This document shows positions 9,101-16,558 of a DNA stretch of 38,275 nucleotides, piece after piece (the stretch's first letter is position 1; each line of letters starts with the position of its first letter). The position numbers and the translations under genes are program-made. Location of the stretch: contig JAFVRC010000011.1 in the NCBI GenBank assembly GCA_017504485.1, positions 1-38,275 of the forward strand, written 5' to 3'. The DNA comes from Alistipes sp. (GTDB taxonomy: Bacteria > Bacteroidota > Bacteroidia > Bacteroidales > Rikenellaceae). The notes under the pieces are model-generated. The model ran no database searches. It saw only the letters and a program-made list of their open reading frames with translations, and was not told where the DNA came from.

Positions 9101-9254
9101 CGATGGTCGCCTCTCACCAGTCGAGATTTGCGATATAAAGAGCGATGCCGAGGGCAACCGCACGCCGACCTATCGCTTCACAGGGGCTTCGGTCTCGCAA
9201 CACGACCTGCTCTCGCGTTGGAGAATGCAGGTCGGGGCGCGAGTCTATTTCTAA
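6153..9254 (+). CDS. TonB-dependent outer-membrane receptor (carboxypeptidase-regulatory/Oar-like), FMN-riboswitch controlled
   Basis: A 1033-aa protein. The signal peptide MKRFLYILLAALAMPHFLTAQ is followed by a carboxypeptidase-regulatory-like domain (~25-105, 'GYVTDAEGKALVGATV' to 'YVGYRDVSVEGI'). The plug follows (~110-235: EAVVVEGNR, SRFNSFMIDG, GGLAGANPIPLDAIAEVQV, GFTGGGINAVTKSGTN), then a long beta-barrel ending in an aromatic residue (GARVYF). This is the layout of Oar-like receptors, which use TonB energy to import large or scarce ligands. It lies downstream of an FMN aptamer and attenuator, so expression should rise when FMN is low, pointing to riboflavin/FMN or a flavin-carrier ligand (inference). 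No SusD-like partner is adjacent and no rib genes lie in the window. The ATG immediately after the terminator is the only sensible start. Confidence 0.93.
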   Translation: MKRFLYILLAALAMPHFLTAQTTTSALTGYVTDAEGKALVGATVIATHTPTATTYGTTTDLSGSYNLQGLRVGAPYTIEFSYVGYRDVSVEGIALALGDQKRVDARLRENTTIEAVVVEGNRATDLHAGAASSFDRATIERMPTITRPIDDITRLSPQAMATKDGGMSIAGTNSRFNSFMIDGTASNDMYGLTSTGTNGGLAGANPIPLDAIAEVQVVVAPFDVRESGFTGGGINAVTKSGTNTFSGTAYGYFNNQDFYGRNPQTRKPLSTQSTQTYGVSLGGAIVRNKLFFFLNGEFNYDRSPSSYYVGYPGTRLTENDATKIADHFYALTGYDGGGYGERNIKRTAGSLIARLDWNINSRHTLSLRYNFLDARKDEYANSASIFKFCGEGYSSPSNTHSIVGELNSRFSQKLFNQLRVGYTRVWDGRDRASGGRYPFVQIDNVGGEPLTVHIGTDPNALTNSLVQNTINITDNLTFYEQDHAITVGTHNEIFFGAVQYVANAMGAYTYSSLDDFLADKPQKYVRNYPIGDPSIDIRNAQFGIYIQDEWSISRNFKLTYGVRADIPVVFNTPLENPAFNSSDIAQEAGVATSTKPTAKVMVSPRIGFRWQAAKSDNASTLLRGGAGLFTGKVPFVWITNCFSNTGMTQRGYTLKGDAIPAFGENPSGDEGVSSNPMINVIDPKFRYPQVLRANIALDQEVKGWKFTLEGIFSKRLNDLLVRNIMLRDSNLKLYAVNSAMQNEHNSSMLYDSSRATQYSSVYYLTNTNKGYSYSVSLSVAKHFNFGLNLSAAYTYGRSYTVQDGVSAQAASIWGKTYTPESNSPQLGISLFDTPHKFTATLSYTKRYAKYFGTTIALVYQGFSGMRYSLTYATTCDLNNDSRNGNMPIYIPTSEELAAMDFESEEQRAAFGQYIESVPALRRNRGAYSQRNIMITPFEHHLDLHFAQDFYFGAKSERRLQLVLDIMNLAALFSPNAGASYYVSDGRLSPVEICDIKSDAEGNRTPTYRFTGASVSQHDLLSRWRMQVGARVYF

Positions 9255-9262
9255 AATTTTAC

Positions 9263-9270
9263 TATCTTTG
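9263..9270 (+). promoter_or_regulatory. -7 element for the response regulator
   Basis: TATCTTTG lies 24 nt upstream of the response-regulator ATG and downstream of the receptor stop, suggesting the regulator also has its own promoter. The -33 region is weak. Confidence 0.5.
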
Positions 9271-9294
9271 CGCTGACGAAGAGGCAAAAAGAAG

Positions 9295-9942
9295 ATGGCA
9301 CACCGTATATTGATTGTCGATGACGAGGCGGACATCCGCGAATTTATAGGCTACAACCTCACGCGCGAAGGCTACGAAGTTGCCGAAGCCGAGAATGGCG
9401 AGGAGGCAGTACGGCGCACGGAGGAGTTTCGTCCGCACCTCGTACTGATGGACATGATGATGCCCGTGATGAATGGTCGCGAGGCATGCGAGGCGATTCG
9501 CAGCAACCCTGCCACAAGCAACACGATGATAATCTTCCTCTCGGCCGTACACGACGAGGAGAGCCTCGTCAGGAGCTACTCGTCGGGAGCCGACGACTAC
9601 ATCACCAAGCCTGTGAGCATGCGCGTGTTATGCAGCCGCATCAAGGCTATAATGAAGCGCATAGAGCCGCAGGGCGAGGAGCGGCTCGTCAGCGAGCGTC
9701 GCACCTTTATGACCGATAGTGGCGAGGTGCATCTGCCCGTCAAGGAGTTCGAGATTCTGCAACTGCTCTGCTCGGAGCCGGAGCGCATCTTCTCGCGTCA
9801 GGAGATTTACGACCACGTATGGGGCGACGAGGTAATTGTCGGAGGGCGCACGCTCGATGTGCACATACGTCGTCTGCGTCGTAAAATCGGCGACCGCCAC
9901 ATATCGACACACAAAGGCGTAGGCTTCAAATACGAGGCATAA
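9295..9942 (+). CDS. OmpR/PhoB-family response regulator, orphan
   Basis: A 215-aa protein. The receiver domain (1-120) has the acidic pocket IVDDEAD (D9, D10), phospho-acceptor D53 in LMDMMMP, S83 in FLSA and K105 in DYITKP. The C-terminal winged helix (~125-215) has the PhoB-type VKEFEILQLL, SRQEIYDHVWG, VGGRTLDVHIRRLRRKIGD and KGVGFKYEA motifs. It is a DNA-binding transcription regulator activated by a histidine kinase, but no kinase gene is next to it. It begins 40 nt after the flavin-regulated receptor and ends before two hairpins. Residues needed for phosphorylation are all present. The target genes and partner kinase are unknown. Confidence 0.93.
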   Translation: MAHRILIVDDEADIREFIGYNLTREGYEVAEAENGEEAVRRTEEFRPHLVLMDMMMPVMNGREACEAIRSNPATSNTMIIFLSAVHDEESLVRSYSSGADDYITKPVSMRVLCSRIKAIMKRIEPQGEERLVSERRTFMTDSGEVHLPVKEFEILQLLCSEPERIFSRQEIYDHVWGDEVIVGGRTLDVHIRRLRRKIGDRHISTHKGVGFKYEA

Positions 9943-9953
9943 TATTTGGTAAT

Positions 9954-10020
9954 AATCTCCGTGGAGATTAATTTATTGGGGAATAAGGGCGAAAGATTGT
10001 CTCTTATTCCGATTTTTTTT
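9954..10020 (+). terminator. Terminator region after the response regulator
   Basis: Two hairpins are visible: AATCTCC/GGAGATT (9954-9969), then GGAATAAG (9980-9987) with CTTATTCC (10003-10010), followed by GA and eight T. The second is a textbook intrinsic terminator. Confidence 0.8.
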
Positions 10021-10029
10021 GTAGCTTTG
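9997..10029 (+). promoter_or_regulatory. Promoter of the ackA-ptb operon
   Basis: TAGCTTTG (10022-10029) with TTG (9997-9999) 22 nt upstream. It overlaps the end of the previous terminator. The acetate kinase ATG is 50 nt downstream. Confidence 0.55.
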
Positions 10030-10079
10030 TGGGATGAATTTCGGCAAATAGATTTCAAACTATATAAAATATTGATATT

Positions 10080-11285
10080 ATGGTAATTTTGGTATTGAAT
10101 TGCGGCAGCTCGTCGATCAAGTATCAGGTGCTCGATGTTGAGGCCGCTACGCACAAGTTGCTCGCAAAGGGTATTGTCGATCGTATTGGTCTGCCGGAGG
10201 GCGACCTCGTACACAAGCCTGTGGGCAAGGATAATTTTCACCTGCATCAGCCTATCGCCGACCACACGACGGGTATCAGCCTCGTTCTCGATGCCCTGAC
10301 TGATGCCGAGCACGGTGTCATCTCGTCGCTCGACGAGGTGAAGGCTGTAGGTCATCGCGTGGCTCACGGAGGTGAGTTCTTCGCCGACAGCTGCCTCGTA
10401 ACCGAGGAGACGAAGGAGAAAATTCGCTCACTCTTTGCCATCGCGCCGCTTCACAACCCTGCCAACTTGGAGGGCATACTCTCGATCGAGAAGGTGCTGC
10501 CGGAGGTTAAGCAGGTGGCCGTATTCGACACATCGTTCCACCAGTCCATCCCTGCGCGTAACTACATCTACGCTCTGCCAATGGAGTATTACGAGAAGTA
10601 CCGCGTGCGCCGTTACGGCTTCCACGGCACGAGCCACAAGTTCGTGGCCAAGCGTGGTGCCGAGCTCTGCGGCTTGGATATCAACAACTCGAAGATTATC
10701 ACCTGCCACGTCGGCAACGGCGGCTCGGTAACAGCCGTTTTGAATGGCAAGTCGTACTGCACGTCGATGGGCTTCTCGCCGGTAGATGGTCTGATGATGG
10801 GTACTCGTTGCGGAGATGTCGATCCGAGTGCGGTGCTCTATATCGCCGAGAAGGAGGGTATGGACTTTGCGGCAATCAATACGATGATCAACAAGAAGTC
10901 GGGCGTAGAGGCCGTGTCGGGCGTATCGAGCGATATGCGCGATATCGACAACGCCTACGATGCGGGCAACGAGCGTGCAATCCTCGCTCGCGATATGTAC
11001 TACGACCGCGTGAAGCAGTATGTCGGCAAGTATGCGGCCCTGATGGGTGGCGTGGATTTGGTTATCTTCACGGGTGGTGTCGGCGAGAATTCGGCCGACC
11101 TGCGCCGTTGGGTGAGCCACAACATGGAGTTTATGGGTATCGAAATTAATGATGCCGTAAACGATGTTACTCGCGGTACGGACACTATACTCTCGACCGA
11201 AAAGTCGCGTGTTAAGGTTGCCGTAATCGCAACAAACGAGGAGCTGGTTATCGCACAAGACACTTACAGACTCATTAACGCATAA
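10080..11285 (+). CDS. ackA: Acetate kinase
   Basis: A 401-aa protein, full family length. It makes ATP from ADP and acetyl-phosphate with release of acetate, in the cytosol. ASKHA-fold signatures are all present: VLNCGSSSIKYQV at the N-terminus, GHRVAHGG, FDTSFHQS, RRYGFHGTSH, HVGNGGSVTAV, MGTRCGDVDPS and FTGGVGENS. The 401-aa length and the MGTRCGDVDP motif favour acetate over butyrate kinase. It sits 8 nt upstream of a phosphate acyltransferase gene, forming the classic substrate-level phosphorylation pair of fermentation. Propionyl-phosphate is a possible secondary substrate. Confidence 0.96.
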   Translation: MVILVLNCGSSSIKYQVLDVEAATHKLLAKGIVDRIGLPEGDLVHKPVGKDNFHLHQPIADHTTGISLVLDALTDAEHGVISSLDEVKAVGHRVAHGGEFFADSCLVTEETKEKIRSLFAIAPLHNPANLEGILSIEKVLPEVKQVAVFDTSFHQSIPARNYIYALPMEYYEKYRVRRYGFHGTSHKFVAKRGAELCGLDINNSKIITCHVGNGGSVTAVLNGKSYCTSMGFSPVDGLMMGTRCGDVDPSAVLYIAEKEGMDFAAINTMINKKSGVEAVSGVSSDMRDIDNAYDAGNERAILARDMYYDRVKQYVGKYAALMGGVDLVIFTGGVGENSADLRRWVSHNMEFMGIEINDAVNDVTRGTDTILSTEKSRVKVAVIATNEELVIAQDTYRLINA

Positions 11286-11293
11286 GAGACAAG

Positions 11294-12196
11294 ATGAAGC
11301 ACTTATCAGAAATAGTAGATGCTGCTCGCGCTCGCGGTCGCAAGCGTTTGGCAGTGGCCTATGGCCAGGACTCGCACACTATCGAGGCGGTCTATGATGC
11401 ATACAAGGATGGTTTGGTTGAGGCAACGCTCTTTGGCGACACGGAGGTTATCAACGCCACCTGTAAGGAGTTGGGTATCGACCCTGCAACCTTCACCATC
11501 GTCGAGGAGAAGAACCCTGCAAAGGCCGTTGCCGCAGCCGTGAAGGCGGTTGTCGCAGGCGATGCCGACGTACTGATGAAGGGTTTGGTATCGACCGACG
11601 TATATATGCGCGGCATCCTCAACAAGGAGGCCGGTCTTTTCCCTCCGAAGGGCGTATTGAGCCACATCTCGGTATTCGAGTGGGCCGGCTATCACAAGTT
11701 GCTGCTTGCCTCGGATATCGCGGTGCTGCCACTGCCCGACTTGAAGCAGAAGCAGGCTCTTATCAAGTATATCGCGCAGGTTGCAAAGACGCTCGAGATC
11801 GACACTCCGAAGATTGCCTGCATCGCAGCTATGGAGTTGGTGAATGCCAACATTCCAGCAATGGCGGAGGCAGCTATTCTCTCGAAGATGGCCGATCGTG
11901 GCCAGCTTGGCAATGTGATTGTCGATGGCCCTCTCTCGCTCGACATCGCCCTCTACAAGGAGGTTGCCGAGCACAAGAAGATTAAGGGCTCGGCCGTAGC
12001 GGGCGATGCAGATGCACTGCTCTTCCCGAACATCGAGGCCGGAAACGTATTCTTCAAGAGCGTTTCGCACATCGGTGGCGGCGAGTTGGCCGCAATGGTT
12101 GTCGGTACGAATAAGCCGTGCGTACTCACCTCGCGTGGCGACTCGGCTCTGTCGAAGAAGTACTCGATTGCCCTTGCCTGCCTTGCAGCCAAGTAG
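11294..12196 (+). CDS. Phosphate acetyl/butyryltransferase family protein (Ptb-like)
   Basis: A 300-aa protein converting an acyl-CoA and phosphate into acyl-phosphate and CoA. Its length and motifs (DVLMKGLVSTDVYMRGILNK, SHISVFEW, DGPLSLDIAL, VAGDADALLFPNIEAGN and the terminal SRGDSALSKKYSIALA) fit the short Ptb-type branch of the PTA_PTB family, not the longer Pta. Paired with ackA it probably acts on acetyl-CoA or propionyl-CoA. Exact acyl specificity cannot be read from sequence. It is cotranscribed with ackA across an 8-nt gap and followed 28 nt later by aroQ. Confidence 0.9.
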   Translation: MKHLSEIVDAARARGRKRLAVAYGQDSHTIEAVYDAYKDGLVEATLFGDTEVINATCKELGIDPATFTIVEEKNPAKAVAAAVKAVVAGDADVLMKGLVSTDVYMRGILNKEAGLFPPKGVLSHISVFEWAGYHKLLLASDIAVLPLPDLKQKQALIKYIAQVAKTLEIDTPKIACIAAMELVNANIPAMAEAAILSKMADRGQLGNVIVDGPLSLDIALYKEVAEHKKIKGSAVAGDADALLFPNIEAGNVFFKSVSHIGGGELAAMVVGTNKPCVLTSRGDSALSKKYSIALACLAAK

Positions 12197-12224
12197 CGAT
12201 TTTTGAACTTTTAATAGACTTAAA

Positions 12225-12644
12225 GTGAAGCTATTAATCTTAAACGGTCCGAACCTCAACCTGCAGGGGCGACGCGACCGTGCGGTCTATGGTGCGGAGA
12301 GTTTCGAGGAGTTCATACCTCGACTCCGCACCCTATATCCGTTGCACAGCATCGACTACGCACAGTCGAATATCGAGGGTGAACTGATAGATGCTCTCCA
12401 TCGGGCCGAGGGCAGCTACGACGGTGTGCTGCTCAATGCCGGAGGCTACACCCACACGTCGGTAGCTCTGCGTGATGCGATAGATGCTGTATCGGTGCCC
12501 GTTGTCGAGATTCACATCTCGAATATAGCGGCACGCGAGGAGTTCAGACACACCTCGCTCATCGGCAGCATGGCAGTCGGCACTATCGCCGGCTTCGGCC
12601 TCGACTCCTATCGCTTGGGAATTGAGGCTCTGCTCAACCGCTAA
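12225..12644 (+). CDS. aroQ: 3-dehydroquinate dehydratase, type II
   Basis: A 139-aa enzyme of the shikimate pathway, converting 3-dehydroquinate to 3-dehydroshikimate. The start is GTG: translation from it gives the canonical KLLILNGPNLNLQGRR, and no ATG is suitably placed. Catalytic Tyr22 (AVYG), the substrate-binding LLNAGGYTHTSVALRDA, the catalytic His in VEIHISNIAAREEFRHTS and the closing GTIAGFGLDSY are all visible. Type II enzymes are compact dodecamers of ~140-150 aa, so this is full length. It lies between the fermentation pair and the flippase and may be read from the ackA promoter. Confidence 0.95.
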   Translation: MKLLILNGPNLNLQGRRDRAVYGAESFEEFIPRLRTLYPLHSIDYAQSNIEGELIDALHRAEGSYDGVLLNAGGYTHTSVALRDAIDAVSVPVVEIHISNIAAREEFRHTSLIGSMAVGTIAGFGLDSYRLGIEALLNR

Positions 12645-12661
12645 ACACTCAATCCGTAAAT

Positions 12662-14122
12662 ATGAAGAGCCGTCTTATCGACCAAGTGGCAACCGGTGTT
12701 GCGTGGAACACAGCCGAAAAGGTTGGCTCGATGCTCTTGCAGGTAGCCGTAAGTATCATCGTGGCCCGTCTGCTCACACCCGAGGATTTCGGCGTGATGG
12801 CCATACTCACATTCTTCACAGCCGTCTCTTTGGTAGTAGTCGATAGTGGTTTCTCGCAGACTCTGCTGCGCAAGGAGCAGCCCTCCGACGATGATTACAA
12901 GACGGTGTTCCTCTTCAACATTGCGGCAGCCGCGGCGCTCTATCTGCTTCTCGTGGCACTCTCGCCGCTCCTGGCTCACTACTACAATCTGCAAGTAATC
13001 AACAACATCGCCCCGGCACTGCTACTGTTGCTGCCTCTGCAGGCGTTGTGCATCATCCAAAATACGCGACTTGCACGCGAGTTTCGCTTCGGACTACTCT
13101 CGCGCATCAACTTCGTAGCTTCACTCATTGCCGGCATCGCGGCCATAGCTGTCGCTCTGTGCGGTGGTGGCGTATGGGCTTTGGTGGCTCAACGACTCGC
13201 CACCGTAGGCGTAAGGGCACTACTGCTATGGTGGCACGGCGATTGGCGCGGAGAGGGCAAGTTTAGCCGTAGGTCGATGGGCGAGATGGCCCCATTCTCG
13301 CTGCGCCTTATGTCCACAGATATCGTGGCGGCCATATACAACAACGTAGCACAGCTCTTCATCGGCAAGATGCACTCGGCCGATGCGCTCGGCTACTTCA
13401 ATCAGGCACAGAAAATCAAGGAGCTACCCGTGCAGTCGGCCGTGCAGTCGGTACAGACTGTCACCTACCCCGCACTTGCCAAGATTAAGGGCGACGCCGA
13501 GAAGTTCGCCGAGAGCTACCGCAAGGTGCTTCTTGTCACGCTCTTCGTGATGATGCCTGCGATGCTCGGCATGGCGGCCGTGGCCGATGATATGTTTCGG
13601 GTGCTGCTCGGCGAGAAGTGGATGCCTACGGTGCCCTACTTCAAGGTTATCATACTCTGCGGCATCTTCTACCCGATAGCTATGCTGGCCTACAATGTGC
13701 TCAAAGTTCATAGCAACGGTTCGATAATCCTGCGACTCGAGCTGCTCAAGCGAGGCCTCGCGACCGTAATACTCGCCGTGACAATACCACACTCCATTAT
13801 GGCTGTGGCCTATGGTCTGGTTGCGATATCGGCTATCGAGGCGGCCATAAACCTCGGTTTCTCGCTTCGCTACACGCAACTCTCGGCATGGCACATAGCT
13901 CGCTCGCTCGTGTCTACCGCACTACTATCGATAGTTATGTGGATAGGAGTAGAGGCCATAGAGGAGGCCTTACAGATGGTTAGCGCGGCACCACGCCTTG
14001 TCGTTTCGGTCCTTGCAGGGGTGGTAATATACCTCGGTGGTGCAGCCGCCTTACGCCTCGAAGCCTTCTCGGAGATTCTCTCCATAGCACGTCGTATGGT
14101 TCGCCCCTCGTCGAGCAAATAG
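12662..14122 (+). CDS. Wzx-like oligosaccharide flippase (MATE/MOP superfamily)
   Basis: A 486-aa polytopic membrane protein with about 12-14 hydrophobic segments. The N-terminus (GVAWNTAEKVGSMLLQVAV, VARLLTPEDFGVMA, VDSGFSQTLLRK) is the typical start of the polysaccharide_synt/Wzx family. The mid-protein motif ADALGYFNQAQKIKELP is also characteristic. It probably moves lipid-linked glycan units across the inner membrane for O-antigen or capsule. No glycosyltransferase genes surround it. It starts 17 nt after aroQ and ends 3 nt from the convergent ftsB-like gene. Confidence 0.87.
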   Translation: MKSRLIDQVATGVAWNTAEKVGSMLLQVAVSIIVARLLTPEDFGVMAILTFFTAVSLVVVDSGFSQTLLRKEQPSDDDYKTVFLFNIAAAAALYLLLVALSPLLAHYYNLQVINNIAPALLLLLPLQALCIIQNTRLAREFRFGLLSRINFVASLIAGIAAIAVALCGGGVWALVAQRLATVGVRALLLWWHGDWRGEGKFSRRSMGEMAPFSLRLMSTDIVAAIYNNVAQLFIGKMHSADALGYFNQAQKIKELPVQSAVQSVQTVTYPALAKIKGDAEKFAESYRKVLLVTLFVMMPAMLGMAAVADDMFRVLLGEKWMPTVPYFKVIILCGIFYPIAMLAYNVLKVHSNGSIILRLELLKRGLATVILAVTIPHSIMAVAYGLVAISAIEAAINLGFSLRYTQLSAWHIARSLVSTALLSIVMWIGVEAIEEALQMVSAAPRLVVSVLAGVVIYLGGAAALRLEAFSEILSIARRMVRPSSSK

Positions 14123-14125
14123 TCG

Positions 14126-14407
14126 CTATTCGACTATATACACCTGCTCGTTCTTGCGCTGCATATAGAAGTGCTCGCGCGCATATCGCTCGAGCTCAGC
14201 ATCGTTATTCAACCTCTCGAGCAGGAGACTGTCGCGCTTGTACGACTCGAGATAGAGGTCTCGCTCGGCTTTGAGCCTCGAATTTTCCACCAATATACGC
14301 ACAATCGACACGCCCGTCTTGCCTATGATGATAAGCGCATAGAGCGTAATAGCAACGGTCAGGAGTCGCCAAACATTGACTTTCAGCTTTTCAAGGATAG
14401 ATTTCAC
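14126..14407 (-). CDS. FtsB/DivIC-like septum formation initiator
   Basis: A 93-aa bitopic membrane protein. A short cytoplasmic N-terminus (KSILEKLKVNVWR) precedes one membrane span (LLTVAITLYALIIIGKTGV) and a periplasmic coiled coil (ENSRLKAERDLYLESYKRDSLLLERLNND). The DivIC signature ELERYAREHFYMQRKNEQVYIVE closes it. The family bridges FtsL and FtsQ in the divisome. The start is GTG at 14407, 21 nt after the queE stop. It is last in the lipoprotein-hpt-queE-ftsB operon and converges on the flippase gene with only 3 nt between stops. Confidence 0.88.
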   Translation of the reverse strand: MKSILEKLKVNVWRLLTVAITLYALIIIGKTGVSIVRILVENSRLKAERDLYLESYKRDSLLLERLNNDAELERYAREHFYMQRKNEQVYIVE

Positions 14408-14428
14408 GGTCGCAAGCGAGGATATGGG

Positions 14429-15061
14429 TTAAGGTATTCTCATGTACTTATGCGACTGTATCGAGATGCTCCAACGAGGGTTATGCTTGGCATACTCTAC
14501 AAGTTCGGGCATCATCTTCTCGGCAACACTCCACTCGGGTTGCAGATAGAGCAGGCACTCCTCCGACACTCGCGCAGCACACTCTTCAGCCCACGCAAAA
14601 TCGTCGGTGCTACCGATTATAACCTTCAACTCATCGGCACGGGAATAGGCCTCATCGAGAGGCTTCAGTCGCATCTTGGGCGATAGGCAAACCCAATCGA
14701 ACTCGCCACTGAACGGATGTGAGCCGGAGGTTTCGAGGAAGATTTGCAAGCCTCGCTCGTGAAGACGCGAGGTGAGTGGCCCAAGCGGATATATCAGCGG
14801 CTCGCCCCCCGTAATAACAATGGCCTGCGCCTCGCAGGAGGCGGCACGCTCGACAACAACGTCGATATCCGTCGGCGGATAGAGCCTCGGATTCCAAGTA
14901 TATTTGGCATCGCACCACGCACACCCCACATCGCACCCACCGAGGCGGATGAAGTATGCGGGCTTTCCGGCGTGCCGCCCCTCGCCCTGAATCGTATAGA
15001 AATCCTCAACGAGTGGCAATTTAATACCTCCACAGAGTTGCTCGACGTAGTTGCTACTCAT
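14429..15061 (-). CDS. queE: 7-carboxy-7-deazaguanine synthase
   Basis: A ~210-aa radical-SAM enzyme that contracts carboxy-tetrahydropterin to 7-carboxy-7-deazaguanine on the queuosine/preQ0 path. The motif GGCDVGCAWCDAK carries the CX3CX2C cluster ligands for [4Fe-4S]. DFYTIQGEGRHAGKPAYFIRLGG, the GGEP SAM-binding motif (VITGGEPL) and FLETSGSHP are all present. I chose the ATG at 15061, giving an 8-nt overlap with hpt (ATGAGTAG). An ATG at 15073 adds only four residues and is possible. No other queuosine genes are nearby. Confidence 0.93.
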   Translation of the reverse strand: MSSNYVEQLCGGIKLPLVEDFYTIQGEGRHAGKPAYFIRLGGCDVGCAWCDAKYTWNPRLYPPTDIDVVVERAASCEAQAIVITGGEPLIYPLGPLTSRLHERGLQIFLETSGSHPFSGEFDWVCLSPKMRLKPLDEAYSRADELKVIIGSTDDFAWAEECAARVSEECLLYLQPEWSVAEKMMPELVEYAKHNPRWSISIQSHKYMRIP

Positions 15062-15602
15062 TGGCAATGACATATATATCCTTCAAGTTGCGCCCCAGCT
15101 GGTCGTAGTCGAGACCATAGCCCACGATAAACTCGTTGCCGATATTCATCGCGCAATACTTAATAGGGCGGTCGTAGCGATAGTTGTCGGGCTTGAAGAA
15201 GAGGGTACAAACCTCCACGCTGCGTGGTGCGAGCGACTGCAGGTAGTCCACCATATGGTCGATGCTCGTACCCGTATCGACGATATCCTCGACAATAATC
15301 AGGTCGCGCCCCTCGACATCGAAGTCGATACCGAGCTTACGGCGCACGACACCCGTCGATTGTGTTCCCTCATAGGAGGAAATCTGCACGAAGGTAATCT
15401 CATGGTCGAAGGTCAATTTGCGCACCAAATCGGCGAGGAACATATAGGCACCGCTCAACACGCATACGAAGATTGGCGGACGCTCGCACGAAGCGTAATC
15501 ACTGTTCAAACGCTCGGCTACGCGGGCTACTACTTCGTCGATTTTATCGGCCGGAATCATAACCTCGAAGTCACGACCATGGAGTGTAACTCTCTGACTC
15601 AT
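15054..15602 (-). CDS. hpt: Hypoxanthine phosphoribosyltransferase
   Basis: A 182-aa cytosolic purine-salvage enzyme joining hypoxanthine or guanine to PRPP. The PRPP-binding loop LIIVEDIVDTGTS, the PPi loop VCVLSGAYMF, the flexible loop ISSYEGTQSTGVVR and the base-binding end (TLFFKPDNYRYDRPIKYC, FIVGYGLDYDQLGRNL) are all in order. Length is normal for the family. It starts 14 nt after the lipoprotein gene and overlaps the queE start. Confidence 0.95.
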   Translation of the reverse strand: MSQRVTLHGRDFEVMIPADKIDEVVARVAERLNSDYASCERPPIFVCVLSGAYMFLADLVRKLTFDHEITFVQISSYEGTQSTGVVRRKLGIDFDVEGRDLIIVEDIVDTGTSIDHMVDYLQSLAPRSVEVCTLFFKPDNYRYDRPIKYCAMNIGNEFIVGYGLDYDQLGRNLKDIYVIANE

Positions 15603-15616
15603 ATCACTTATATTGT

Positions 15617-16435
15617 CTATTGGTTTTGTAGTTTCAGAGTAAATGGCACCTCTATGCAGATGCGCTTATTGTCGGCTGCCGTGCGGCCCTTGATGGTGTA
15701 GTACCACGTTCCATCCGCAAGCGTTGCGAGGATGGAATTCGAGAGGTTGAGCGTAAGCGTCACCTCGCCATCGGCCAACACGCCCTCCGCAAACTGCTCG
15801 CCGCGCCACTGCGCAAGGTCGGGGCCATAGAGCGTTACTTTCTGCTCCACAACATCGCTGTATTGAGGTGCAACAGCCGCAGCACGCACGACACGCCCAT
15901 CGGTTATATCCTCCAAATCAATCTCTCCGATACCCGCCGCTCCGGCCTGCTCTGCGACGGCAACTTGGCCGAGCACCTTCGAAGCATCATACTCGAACTT
16001 CACGCCATACGAGCGATAGAGCACGATATTGCGAGCAACAACCGCGGCATACTCATAGCAAAATGCTCCGGCACCGAGATAGCTATCGGCTACCTTTTGG
16101 GCAAACTCCTCGCCCGCCTTATAAAGGTTGAAGTAGGCCGCCTCGAAGCCCATAAAGGCCTCCTGATCCGCAAGGTCGAGGGCTGTTTCGATGGATACTC
16201 CACTATAATCGACCTCCCACGACTTTGAATACTCCCTATTGAGCGCCTCCACGCTTGCGCTCGCTAACGCAGCGAATGTCGCACAAGGCGTATCGGGAGT
16301 AAAGTGCTCCATTCGGCTGACCATACCGTAATATCTGGCATAGCCCATCACACCGCTAACGGAGGTATCCTTATGACACCCCACCGCAAGCAGCAGCCCT
16401 GCAGCTGCAACGATATAAGACGTAATTCTCTTCAT
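15617..16435 (-). CDS. Lipoprotein of unknown function
   Basis: A 272-aa protein with a lipoprotein signal (MKRITSYIVAAAGLLLAVGC, Cys20 lipidated), so anchored in the envelope. After the signal come mostly helical segments (TFAALASASVEALNREY, ALDLADQEAFMGFEAAY). The last ~80 residues are beta-like (VTLYGPDLAQWRGEQ, GEVTLTLNLSNSILATLADGTWYYTIKG). I recognise no known domain. It is first in a four-gene operon with hpt, queE and the ftsB-like gene. That neighbourhood gives no clear hint of function. Confidence 0.7.
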   Translation of the reverse strand: MKRITSYIVAAAGLLLAVGCHKDTSVSGVMGYARYYGMVSRMEHFTPDTPCATFAALASASVEALNREYSKSWEVDYSGVSIETALDLADQEAFMGFEAAYFNLYKAGEEFAQKVADSYLGAGAFCYEYAAVVARNIVLYRSYGVKFEYDASKVLGQVAVAEQAGAAGIGEIDLEDITDGRVVRAAAVAPQYSDVVEQKVTLYGPDLAQWRGEQFAEGVLADGEVTLTLNLSNSILATLADGTWYYTIKGRTAADNKRICIEVPFTLKLQNQ

Positions 16436-16468
16436 ACTTATCTACTTCGCACGCCCAATTTAAGCGCG

Positions 16469-16490
16469 AAAGGGGCCGATATTCCCCTTT
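16469..16490 (-). terminator. Hairpin downstream of tRNA-Arg
   Basis: AAAGGGG (16469-16475) pairs with CCCCTTT (16484-16490), 7 bp with an 8-nt loop, ~70 nt past the tRNA 3' end on the minus strand. No long T-run follows, so its role as terminator is tentative. Confidence 0.4.
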
Positions 16491-16558
16491 CAATCCAAGG
16501 CCACACAGTGGGGCTTTCGAGCGCAAAATCAGTTCGTTGTACCCCTTGCCAAGAGATG

